DNA of 45,091 nt, from IMG/VR virus record IMGVR_UViG_3300025086_000057, positions 1 to 45,091 of that record; one strand, 5' to 3'. The stretch comes from a virus. How positions within the stretch are numbered: position 1 is the stretch's first letter; every line of letters starts with the position of its first letter. The notes under the pieces were generated by a model. It saw nothing but the letters and a program-made list of their open reading frames with translations. It had not been told where the DNA came from and did not search any database. The position numbers were made by a program, and so were the translations under genes. Positions 39,026 through 45,091 of the stretch are shown here, piece after piece.

Positions 39026-39063
39026 CACTCATGAATTATTTAATTAATCAAAGGAGTTACACT

Positions 39064-39333
39064 ATGAGTAAAACTAAGACTAGTTATTCATCTATGAAAG
39101 CTTTAGTAGAAGCTGGTATTATAGAACAAAATCAGCTAGATGAAGCCGTAAGACTAGGTAAAGTTTCTATGCCTAGAACCGGTAAATTAGATTTCGCACC
39201 TACTGAAGTTCAAAATGCGTGGAATACATTTGTAGAAGTTGTCCATTCTAATGGTAATTTAGTAGAGTGGAATAATTCTCTATCTGAGTTGGGAGATTCT
39301 ATATCTGAAGTTTCTCTGAATTGTAAAAAGTAG
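39064..39333 (+). CDS. Hypothetical early protein, 89 aa
   Basis: ATG 39064 has AAGGAG seven bases upstream; a longer frame beginning at 39016 would start inside the promoter, so I reject it. The protein is mixed in charge, with a helical first half (S-M-K-A-L-V-E-A-G-I-I) resembling a small DNA-binding or regulatory helix bundle, and a Ser/Glu-rich end. No family recognised. Its dedicated promoter and operator-like sites suggest tight regulation, perhaps early expression. Confidence 0.65.
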   Translation: MSKTKTSYSSMKALVEAGIIEQNQLDEAVRLGKVSMPRTGKLDFAPTEVQNAWNTFVEVVHSNGNLVEWNNSLSELGDSISEVSLNCKK

Positions 39334-39347
39334 AGATAAAAAAACTC

Positions 39348-39407
39348 GGAGAGAGTCAATATTGGAAAGGCTCTCTCCATAGACCAAGGTCTATATAGTA
39401 ACTTGGT
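39348..39407 (+). promoter_or_regulatory. Stem-loop cluster in the leader of the 151-aa gene
   Basis: GGAGAGAG (39348-39355) pairs with CTCTCTCC (39371-39378). ACCAAG (39383-39388) can pair with CTTGGT (39402-39407) or fold locally within ATAGACCAAGGTCTAT (39379-39394). Two mutually exclusive pairings of the second element suggest a switchable leader or attenuator. No T-run follows the first stem, so it is not a plain terminator. Confidence 0.45.
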
Positions 39408-39466
39408 TTCTATTAAGATAAATAGTAGACACCAATTTAATAGATAGATTAATAGTAGAGGTCAAA

Positions 39467-39922
39467 ATGAGTAGAGAAATAATAGTAGATATGCAATCTC
39501 CTACTCCATTTGATGAGTATAGATACAAAGTAGAAAGTAATGTAGAGATATTCATTAGTAGAGATATAGCTAGTAGAAAGTATATCTTAGAGATAAAAGA
39601 GAATGGAGAGAGTAAAGCTAAGATAGAAAGTAAAACTATTCTACAGAATTGGACTCTAATAGAAATGATTAGAGAAAATTCTTACAGAGAAAATAAAAGA
39701 GTAGATGTTCACAATGTAGAGAGAGGAGTTTCCTACAAAAAAATAACTCTAGCCACTACACTAGATGGTAAAGAGAGAGGAGAAGCTTTAGAGAAGCAAG
39801 TCCAGAGAGAGAAAAGTTTTAGTAGAAAGATGGTAGTAGGTACGCCATATATGAGTAGAAAAGCTAGGAAGTACGACCCAAAGATTCTACGACCAATACT
39901 TAGAGAAGAGAAAACGTGGTAG
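39467..39922 (+). CDS. Hypothetical protein, 151 aa
   Basis: ATG 39467 follows GAGGTCAAA. The first 60 residues look like alternating beta strands (V-E-I-F-I-S-R, Y-I-L-E-I-K-E), and the C-terminal 50 are basic and helical (S-R-K-A-R-K-Y-D-P). A nucleic-acid-binding beta domain is possible, but no family is recognised. It follows the structured leader at 39348-39407 and precedes the RNA-like region at 39946. Confidence 0.65.
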   Translation: MSREIIVDMQSPTPFDEYRYKVESNVEIFISRDIASRKYILEIKENGESKAKIESKTILQNWTLIEMIRENSYRENKRVDVHNVERGVSYKKITLATTLDGKERGEALEKQVQREKSFSRKMVVGTPYMSRKARKYDPKILRPILREEKTW

Positions 39923-39945
39923 AGATACTACATAGTAGTGAATAA

Positions 39946-40051
39946 TTAGAGAGTGTACTTTTAATAATAGAGTATTAAGGCAAGAGGTTTCGCAGAATGT
40001 AGTCTAGTCAATCAGCGAATATAAGACTAGCACCTACTTGTAACTCTCTAA
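39946..40051 (+). ncRNA. Pseudoknot-capable structured RNA candidate
   Basis: A long closing stem pairs TTAGAGAGT-(G)-TAC (39946-39958) with GTA-ACTCTCTAA (40040-40051): 12 bp with one bulged G. Inside are a hairpin TTAATA/TATTAA (39961-39978), TTCGC (39989-39993) with GCGAA (40015-40019), and CTAGTC (40004-40009) with GACTAG (40025-40030). The last two interleave and so form an H-type pseudoknot. No gene is open here. A tRNA-like element follows 26 bases later. No known family is identified. Confidence 0.45.
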
Positions 40052-40076
40052 AGTTTAGCTCGTAGTGTGGCTCGGT

Positions 40077-40120
40077 AGCCTTGTATGGTATCTACTAGAG
40101 TTCGATTCTCTAGCAAGGCT
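40077..40120 (+). tRNA. tRNA-like minihelix: acceptor stem plus T arm only
   Basis: A-GCCTTGT (40077-40084) pairs with GCAAGGC-T (40113-40120) as a 7-bp acceptor helix with one G-U plus an extra A-U pair. Directly inside is a T arm, TAGAG-TTCGATT-CTCTA (40096-40112), with the conserved T-T-C-(G/A)-A loop. Only 11 bases stand where the D arm, anticodon arm and variable loop should be, so it cannot be a normal tRNA. It may be a deletion relic, a tRNA mimic, or the T domain of a larger RNA. No CCA follows. Confidence 0.5.
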
Positions 40121-40141
40121 CTATAGATAAGGAGTAGTAGA

Positions 40142-40273
40142 ATGAATAATATAGAGAAGATAGTAGTAGAAGTAATAGAAGGTATATTAGATAGACTAGA
40201 AATTTTCGGAGAGGTTATATTGTACGTAGGTACAATATATCTACTGATAATAATTCTTAGACTATGTTTCTAG
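40142..40273 (+). CDS. Small membrane protein, 43 aa
   Basis: AAGGAG lies seven bases before ATG 40142. The first half is an acidic helix; the second (V-I-L-Y-V-G-T-I-Y-L-L-I-I-I-L) is a single transmembrane helix ending R-L-C-F. It follows the tRNA-like element by about 20 bases. The function is unknown. Confidence 0.55.
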   Translation: MNNIEKIVVEVIEGILDRLEIFGEVILYVGTIYLLIIILRLCF

Positions 40274-40296
40274 TAGAAGATAGTTTAAAATAGTTC

Positions 40297-40325
40297 TTGA
40301 CTTTTAATACAGAATTTAGTAAGTT
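40297..40325 (+). promoter_or_regulatory. Putative promoter for the amidoligase operon
   Basis: TTGACT (40297-40302, five of six consensus bases) and TAAGTT (40320-40325) are 17 bases apart, about 67 bases before the small gene at 40392 that leads the amidoligase operon. The -10 match is weak. Confidence 0.35.
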
Positions 40326-40391
40326 AATGGTACGCCAGAGTACGATATACAAGTATTTTGTCGTAGAGAAAATAACTAATAGAGAGGTAAT

Positions 40392-40538
40392 ATGAGAGAG
40401 ATAATACATCATCTACTAGGCTCTTGTGGAGAGCATCATATCAGTCTACTGACTATATTGTCTAGTGGATTTGTTGTACTCTACAAAGATTATATTCTAC
40501 ATATAATTAGAGAGGTGAAAGATGTTCTACTCAAATGA
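40392..40538 (+). CDS. Small hydrophobic protein leading the amidoligase operon, 48 aa
   Basis: It starts at ATG 40392 behind GAGAGGTAAT and ends at TGA 40538, 17 bases inside the amidoligase gene, whose own ribosome binding site (GAGGTGAAAG) lies in this gene. It has a His-rich start (I-I-H-H-L-L, G-E-H-H) and a hydrophobic centre that could span or lie on the membrane. The overlap implies translational coupling to the amidoligase. No family recognised. Confidence 0.55.
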   Translation: MREIIHHLLGSCGEHHISLLTILSSGFVVLYKDYILHIIREVKDVLLK

Positions 40539-42429
40539 AGTCTACATATCTAATATATGTAGTGCTAGAGAACTAAAGAACGAAGACGCTAGATTCTCTA
40601 ATACTTCTATAGATGATATGATTAGAGGTTCAAGACCTCTAACAAAACAGATAGAGAACACTTGGTTTCTACGACTAGGTTACTCTCTTCTAAAATACAG
40701 ACTCTTTAAAATTATAGATGTAGTAGATTATGAGAATTCAGCAGAGTCTATGAGTTCTATAGAGAAGAGACCTAATCTAATACTTGAATCTATCTACGGA
40801 GATAATGTTATAATAGCTAGGGCTAGAGATGTTTTGTTTTGTACAGCACCACCTTCTATAGAGATTGCTCATGATAGAAACATAAGAAGTCGTCTACCTA
40901 GTATCTTTAGAGACAAAGATAACACATCTTTTGAGAGATGGTGGTACGCTACTCCATGGCGTAGAAGTGGTTTACTCAAGAGAGACCAAACAGATATGTT
41001 TGAATATCTGTCTACTGATTATATCTCTAGGGTTTCTGATGTAGATGCATACCATACAACCTACAAGATATGGAAAGATAAATTATTTGTAGACAGACTA
41101 GATAGTAGAGTATCTAATCCTAATAGATTCTATCTTGACTCTAAGACAAATAGATTTCTTAACTTTGTAAAGAGACACGAACCTCTGGAGGCAGAAAAAT
41201 ATGTACATTGCACCTATTGTAGTAAGGTAGTTTCAGAGTTCAAAAATATTTCTGCTATAGGTGAGGTCTGCTTAGATTGTTACGGGGGAGTAGAAATACC
41301 CTGTGGAATATGTCTAAGTACAGATACAATCCCTAATATAAATTACTCTAAAGATTACGATAGTAGACTCAGAAGTATTCTACAATCACTTGGTATAGAG
41401 ACATCTCATCGTAGATGTGCACACAAAGTACACAAAGAATGTGATAGGTGTTCTATTCTAGAGACTATAGATATAGACAAGCTACATAGTATGGAGACCT
41501 TAGTAGATAGAAAGCAATACCTTGCATCATTCCATAGAAATGGCTATGGAGAAACATATCACTCTATTGATGGAGACAATCTCTGTACTAATTGTGCAGA
41601 GCTAAGTCTAAACTCTAGGTTGTTCTCTCCCTACAGAGGACGCACTCTACCTAAGATGCTTTCTAAGCACAAAAACTATACTAGACATATAGGTATAGAG
41701 AGTGAGGTTATTACACACTACGAAGATGTAGAAGATTACCAAGAGAATGCTTGGTGTCCAGATAATTTTGAGGTAGTACCAGATGGTTCTCTAGGTAGTG
41801 GTGGTGTAGAGTTCAGAACAGATAGACCACTAATAGGTAGCTTAGTAGACGAGTCTCTAGATGGACTAGAGCAGGTACATAGAGATGAAGACAATCAAGT
41901 CTCTACAGATTGTGGAGTACATATACATATCAATGCTATGGACTTTGGATTCAGAGAACTAAAAAGTCTCTTGATGTTGACCAGCTCTATACAAAAGACT
42001 ATCTACAATTCTCTACCACAGAGTAGAGTTACTAATAGTTATGCTAGACCTATAGAGCTTAGTCCTGTAGATATAGCACAACTAAAAGACTTGCCTTCTC
42101 TAGTAAGAAGTTACTATAGTATGGCAGATGACTCGTTCAATAGTAGTAGGTACAACGATGCTAGGTACATAGGTACTAACCTACACGCTAGGTTCTTCCT
42201 AGGTACTATAGAGTTCAGATACCACGAGGGAGAGATATACTCTAAGAATATAAAGAGGTGGATAAGATTTCTTAATAGAATAATGGACACCTCTAAAGAT
42301 TTACATAGAAATACAAAATTGTATCAGAAGGTATTGTCTAGTTCCAGTAATGAGATGGATATTATCCATAGTATTGGTGGTGCAGAGAGTACAGAATACA
42401 TAGAAGAGAGAATAAACGACAACAAATAA
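40522..42429 (+). CDS. Amidoligase (COOH-NH2 ligase, glutamine-synthetase-like fold) with zinc ribbons, 635 aa
   Basis: The C-terminal 245 residues carry amidoligase-family motifs: G391-I-E-S-E395 (metal-binding), P-D-G-S-L-G-S-G-G-V-E-F-R (about 423-435), C464-G-V-H-I-H469, an S-R-V-T-N-S-Y-A segment near 507, and T562-I-E-F-R566 followed by a His. These enzymes use ATP to join a carboxylate to an amine. Residues 230-360 contain several C-x2-C pairs (Cys230/233, 250/253, 261/264, further pairs near 306 and 354), i.e. zinc-ribbon modules that may hold the target. The first 220 residues are unrecognised. It is followed after 11 bases by a glutamine amidotransferase and then a second amidoligase. 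Confidence 0.8.
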   Translation: MFYSNEVYISNICSARELKNEDARFSNTSIDDMIRGSRPLTKQIENTWFLRLGYSLLKYRLFKIIDVVDYENSAESMSSIEKRPNLILESIYGDNVIIARARDVLFCTAPPSIEIAHDRNIRSRLPSIFRDKDNTSFERWWYATPWRRSGLLKRDQTDMFEYLSTDYISRVSDVDAYHTTYKIWKDKLFVDRLDSRVSNPNRFYLDSKTNRFLNFVKRHEPLEAEKYVHCTYCSKVVSEFKNISAIGEVCLDCYGGVEIPCGICLSTDTIPNINYSKDYDSRLRSILQSLGIETSHRRCAHKVHKECDRCSILETIDIDKLHSMETLVDRKQYLASFHRNGYGETYHSIDGDNLCTNCAELSLNSRLFSPYRGRTLPKMLSKHKNYTRHIGIESEVITHYEDVEDYQENAWCPDNFEVVPDGSLGSGGVEFRTDRPLIGSLVDESLDGLEQVHRDEDNQVSTDCGVHIHINAMDFGFRELKSLLMLTSSIQKTIYNSLPQSRVTNSYARPIELSPVDIAQLKDLPSLVRSYYSMADDSFNSSRYNDARYIGTNLHARFFLGTIEFRYHEGEIYSKNIKRWIRFLNRIMDTSKDLHRNTKLYQKVLSSSSNEMDIIHSIGGAESTEYIEERINDNK

Positions 42430-42440
42430 GGAGACACTAT

Positions 42441-43457
42441 ATGTGTGGTATATTCGGGTTCGCTAAGACAAGTGGACACCAGACAGAAAACCAGCTAGAG
42501 ATGTTAAAAGATGTACTAACAGAACTAGCAGATGAATCCTCTATTAGAGGTACTGATAGTACAGGAGTATCTATCATACAACCTAATAGTAGGAGAACTT
42601 ACAAGACTCTACTAGACTCATCTACGTTAGTAGGTACAGGAGATTGGACAGAGTTACTAGATAGTATCAATGTAGATACCACTATAGCTATAGGTCACGT
42701 AAGACTAGCTACTCATGGAATAGTAAAGACTCGTAACGCCCACCCGTTTCACGTAGGTGATGTTGTTGGGGCACACAATGGTATAATACATAACTATAAC
42801 AAGGTAGCAAAGTCTCTAGGTAAAGAGGTAGAGGTAGACTCTCAAGTCATCTTCGCATCTCTTAATAGAAACGAAATGAAGAACGCTTTCGAGGATATAG
42901 ACGGGGACTTCGCTATCACTTGGATTAAAGAGAGTAATAGAAAGATACATCTAGCTAGAGAGTCTGGTAGACCTATGCACGTAGCCTATTGGAAGAAAGC
43001 TAGGGTTCTACTATGGGCATCTACTAAAGAAATACTAGAGACATCTATGTTGAAGGCTGGTCTTAGATTACCTGTTAGTAAAGTACAAGAGGATTACATC
43101 TTCACCTACGATACAGACAAGTTCTCTAACAAGCCTAGTGTAGAGCAACAAGAGTTCTATACTATGAGTCAATGGAACAGGTATGATACTACAAAGTATT
43201 ATGGTACGTATGGTGCTTACGGGTGGCAAGACTCTACAGACTTTGAGACCTGCGACATGAATCCTAGTCCAGCAAGTAAGAATCTACTCAAACAAAGTAA
43301 TGAGTTAATGTGTGGTATATGCTATGAGTGGGTAGATAGCGATGAGATAGAGATTGTTAACAGAGAGAACATGTGTATAGATTGTGAGTACCAAGTAGAC
43401 ATAAGTACACTACCCTCTAAAGATAAGGAGATAGGTAATGAAGAGTTCCCTTTCTAA
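42441..43457 (+). CDS. Class II glutamine amidotransferase with C-terminal zinc ribbon, 338 aa
   Basis: The catalytic Cys is residue 2 (M-C-G-I-F-G), as in GlmS/PurF/YafJ-type Ntn amidotransferases, exposed after Met removal. Other motifs are R-G-T-D-S-T-G at 36-42, G-H-V-R-L-A-T-H-G at 85-93, N-A-H-P-F at 99-103 and H-N-G-I-I-H-N at 112-118. It hydrolyses glutamine to glutamate and ammonia; no synthase domain is fused, so the ammonia acceptor is probably another protein. The C-terminus adds C-G-I-C and C-I-D-C pairs and ends E-E-F-P-F, like an SSB tail. It lies between two amidoligase genes; a strong AAGGAG site precedes it. Confidence 0.9.
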   Translation: MCGIFGFAKTSGHQTENQLEMLKDVLTELADESSIRGTDSTGVSIIQPNSRRTYKTLLDSSTLVGTGDWTELLDSINVDTTIAIGHVRLATHGIVKTRNAHPFHVGDVVGAHNGIIHNYNKVAKSLGKEVEVDSQVIFASLNRNEMKNAFEDIDGDFAITWIKESNRKIHLARESGRPMHVAYWKKARVLLWASTKEILETSMLKAGLRLPVSKVQEDYIFTYDTDKFSNKPSVEQQEFYTMSQWNRYDTTKYYGTYGAYGWQDSTDFETCDMNPSPASKNLLKQSNELMCGICYEWVDSDEIEIVNRENMCIDCEYQVDISTLPSKDKEIGNEEFPF

Positions 43458-43749
43458 GAAGAAGGTAATACTTATAGGATTACCCGACCCTATTAAACTA
43501 AAGTCTAAGAAGTATATTATAGAGACTTTATATAATAGAGCGAAGAAGAATCCTTTCCTAAAAGAACACTCTTATGAAGAGTACCTAGAGTTTTTACAGA
43601 CTCAGATTTCTACTCTAGGTTCTATAGAAATAGAAGAGAGTGACGAAGAGATAGAGACTCGTATATTCGATGCTCTAAAGAAAATGGATTGGATTAAAGT
43701 TATTAACACTTTTGTACTAGGAATAATTACTACTAACATAGGAGTCTAG
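43438..43749 (+). CDS. Hypothetical protein inside the amidoligase operon, 103 aa
   Basis: It overlaps the end of the amidotransferase gene by 20 bases, with AAGGAG upstream, and ends one base before the second amidoligase. It has a basic N-terminus (S-K-K-K-V-I-L-I-G), an acidic centre (E-I-E-E-S-D-E-E-I-E) and a hydrophobic C-terminal helix (W-I-K-V-I-N-T-F-V-L-G-I-I) that might anchor it to membrane. No family recognised. Conserved placement between the enzymes would suggest a partner or a modification substrate. Confidence 0.6.
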   Translation: MKSSLSKKKVILIGLPDPIKLKSKKYIIETLYNRAKKNPFLKEHSYEEYLEFLQTQISTLGSIEIEESDEEIETRIFDALKKMDWIKVINTFVLGIITTNIGV

Positions 43750-43750
43750 T

Positions 43751-44887
43751 ATGAGTAAATCTAGTGAAGAAGTAGAAGAAGAAGTTCTTGTAGAGTGTGA
43801 GAACTGCGAGGTAAAATTAGAAGAGTACCACGCTCACTCTCTATGTGAAGAGTGCTACCATGAGATATATGTTTCATGTTGTCATTGTGGAGACGAAGTA
43901 TACACAGACGAATCTTATTACTCTCATACTAGTTCTGACCATTATTGTGGAGATTGCTACTTTGAGGTATATAATAGTTGTTACAACTGTGAGGAAGAAG
44001 TAGAGAGGGATACAACCTACTGGCATAATCAAGAGCCCTATTGTGAATGTTGTGTACCAGATACTTCTGATTGCTTAGTAGAAAACATAGAGAATGCAAC
44101 ACCTCCTAGTATGTCTAGAGAAGCAGAGACATTTAACAATCTAAATGTCAATAGACTTGTAGGCTTAGAAGCTGAGTGTATGTACCCTCATACTGAGAGT
44201 ATACGTACTCCCTCTAATTGGGCGACTACGTATGATGGTTCTATAAGTACAGGGGGAGACTACGAAGGTATAGAGTTGGTCAGTACTCCTTCAAGTGGAG
44301 ACCTGTTATATAGCCAAGTGTTTGACCTAGTAGATTGGGCAAGAAGTTACGATGCAGTAGTAAACTCTAGTTGTGGACTACACGTACACTTTGACTCTAC
44401 GAATCTCAATGCTAGACAGGTTGCTCATATAGGTATTGTCTACTCTAAGTATCAGCATTTACTAAAAGATATGATGCCTCCCTCGAGGCAAGGCTCTAGA
44501 TGGTGTAAAGATTTCAGTATGAATGTTGATACTCTAAGAAATATAGACACAGAAGAAGAGTTAATAGAAGAGTACTATGAGTCTATGGATTGTATACCTA
44601 GTACAGAGAAGTATAATGATGCTAGGTATTGTGGTCTTAACTTACACTCTAGATACTTTCATGGTAGTCTAGAGTTCAGGCTACACTCTGGTACTCTAAA
44701 TAAGACTAAGATAGTTAATTGGATTCGTATACTAAATGCAATTATAGAGAAAGGTATAGAGATAGAAAAAGATTCATCTTTAGTAGATGAGTTCTTAACG
44801 TATGGAGACTTAACTAGCTTTGTAAATACTATAGGAGAAGAGTTAATCACCTATCATTCAAAGAGAGTAATGAAGTTTGCAAGTTAA
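43751..44887 (+). CDS. Second amidoligase with N-terminal zinc-finger array, 378 aa
   Basis: The N-terminal 105 residues form a LIM-like series of C-x2-C pairs (E-C-E-N-C, L-C-E-E-C, S-C-C-H-C, Y-C-G-D-C, S-C-Y-N-C, C-E-C-C). The rest is an amidoligase domain: G138-L-E-A-E142, D-G-S at about 160, C208-G-L-H-V-H213, an R-Y-C-G-L-N segment and S306-L-E-F-R310 with a following His. Compared with the 635-aa enzyme it is a shorter, separately evolved paralogue. Probably ATP-dependent formation of an amide or isopeptide bond. AGGAG is six bases before the ATG. Confidence 0.8.
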   Translation: MSKSSEEVEEEVLVECENCEVKLEEYHAHSLCEECYHEIYVSCCHCGDEVYTDESYYSHTSSDHYCGDCYFEVYNSCYNCEEEVERDTTYWHNQEPYCECCVPDTSDCLVENIENATPPSMSREAETFNNLNVNRLVGLEAECMYPHTESIRTPSNWATTYDGSISTGGDYEGIELVSTPSSGDLLYSQVFDLVDWARSYDAVVNSSCGLHVHFDSTNLNARQVAHIGIVYSKYQHLLKDMMPPSRQGSRWCKDFSMNVDTLRNIDTEEELIEEYYESMDCIPSTEKYNDARYCGLNLHSRYFHGSLEFRLHSGTLNKTKIVNWIRILNAIIEKGIEIEKDSSLVDEFLTYGDLTSFVNTIGEELITYHSKRVMKFAS

Positions 44888-44905
44888 TAAAACAAGGAGA
44901 GTAAT

Positions 44906-45085
44906 ATGGAAAATATAACTTTTGATAAAGAAGAATTAGTTTATATATTGAAAGGATTATATAGCCAGCAACAATCTTATGGAGGAGGGTATAGACATAT
45001 AACGAATCATATAACGTATCAACATTTTAAAAATGTACGTTTAATCATAGAAAAAATAGAAAAAGAAAATAAGGAGAACGATTAA
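44906..45085 (+). CDS. Small hypothetical protein across the junction, 59 aa
   Basis: Complete here: ATG 44906 with AAGGAG six bases upstream and TAA 45083-45085. The same gene, minus four codons, is seen at 1-168. Hydrophilic, with G-G-G-Y in the middle and a Lys/Glu/Ile helix at the end. It is the gene that links the amidoligase operon to the recombination genes on the circular map. The function is unknown. Confidence 0.75.
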   Translation: MENITFDKEELVYILKGLYSQQQSYGGGYRHITNHITYQHFKNVRLIIEKIEKENKEND

Positions 45086-45091
45086 AATGAA
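44918..45091. repeat. Right copy of the terminal direct repeat
   Basis: Identical to bases 1-174 apart from C at 44965 (T at 48). Removing one copy gives a circular map of 44,917 bp in which all reading frames run through the joint. Confidence 0.9.

Larger units (their letters stand above)
38581..39063 (+). other. Long non-coding regulatory region (operator array / possible origin)
   Basis: I find no credible gene in these 483 bases. From left to right: a C-rich tract (38640-38652), two similar blocks containing AAATTCGA (near 38664 and 38685), a tandem AACGCTCA repeat near 38710-38727, four related dyads at 38803-38943, an AT tract of about 40 bases nearly free of G and C (38944-38984), a GCAAAT/ATTTGC palindrome and a promoter for the gene at 39064. 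Iterons beside an AT-rich tract fit either a replication origin or a regulated promoter. Confidence 0.55.

Noticed and set aside
40077-40120. Phage attachment site (attP) in a tRNA gene
   Set aside because: No integrase or excisionase is encoded, and the element carries its own matching 5' acceptor strand, which a 3'-tRNA attP core would not need.
40030-40120. Complete class II tRNA of about 85 bases ending at the T arm
   Set aside because: Trial pairing of the acceptor with 40035-40041 gives two mismatches, and no D stem or anticodon stem can be drawn in between.
39400-44887. Frequent TAGTAGA-type words as a repeat element
   Set aside because: In genes they are mostly Ser-Arg or Val-Val-Glu codon pairs under AT-rich codon use; without a word-count test against composition I cannot claim a signal.
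1-45091. Physical terminal repeats like those of T7-type phages
   Set aside because: The repeat is only 174 bases, lies inside a complete gene and has a mismatch, so an assembly overlap of a circular map explains it better.

Overview
This window looks like one complete tailed-phage genome. Bases 1-174 recur at 44918-45091 with a single mismatch, so the two ends overlap and the map closes into a circle of about 44,917 bp. One small gene runs across the junction. The DNA is strongly AT-rich and the genes are packed with ATGA, GTGA or TAATG overlaps. The virion genes resemble those of environmental, especially marine, podovirus-like phages: a gp10-like beta-rich tail protein, a large ejection-type internal protein, Gly-rich virion proteins, and small Lys/Arg-rich proteins next to the endolysin. 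I see no integrase, lysogeny repressor, DNA polymerase, RNA polymerase or complete tRNA gene. A lytic phage using host polymerases is the simplest reading. The host cannot be named from the sequence; a marine alphaproteobacterium is only a guess.

The layout is two opposed gene blocks. From a divergent promoter region near 37.7-37.86 kb, the rightward block runs through 45.1 kb, across the junction, and on to 6797. It holds small unknown early genes, an amidoligase / class II glutamine amidotransferase / amidoligase cluster (40.5-44.9 kb), and then recombination and replication genes: a Cas4-like RecB-family exonuclease, a Rad52-like annealing protein, an SSB-like protein, a PD-(D/E)XK junction resolvase, a possible helicase loader and a DnaB-type helicase. 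The leftward block runs from 37661 down to 6794. It holds a metallophosphoesterase, both terminase subunits with a gamma-glutamyl-cyclotransferase-like gene between them, portal, scaffold, major capsid protein, decoration-like protein, connectors, a long fibre, a lysis cassette, basic proteins, tail proteins, the ejection protein and a virion-associated ADP-ribosyltransferase. The two blocks converge with a 4-base overlap at 6794-6797.

The most interesting system is the amidoligase cluster. Two different COOH-NH2 ligases, each with Cys-rich zinc-ribbon regions, flank a class II glutamine amidotransferase that has its own zinc ribbon. A gamma-glutamyl-cyclotransferase relative lies in the packaging block. 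Together they could install, and perhaps remove, amide or isopeptide-type modifications; the substrate is unknown. The same side of the genome carries unusual non-coding structure: four TGAGA-N5-TCTCA-type dyads beside an AT-rich tract (38.80-38.98 kb, a possible operator array or origin), a pseudoknot-capable RNA (39.95-40.05 kb) and an acceptor-plus-T-arm tRNA-like minihelix (40.08-40.12 kb).

Two translation oddities stand out in the structural block. The portal reading frame continues about 68 codons upstream of its first conventional start codon and appears to begin at AUU. The gp10-like tail protein is split by one in-frame TAA, followed two codons later by an ATG with a well-placed ribosome binding site.
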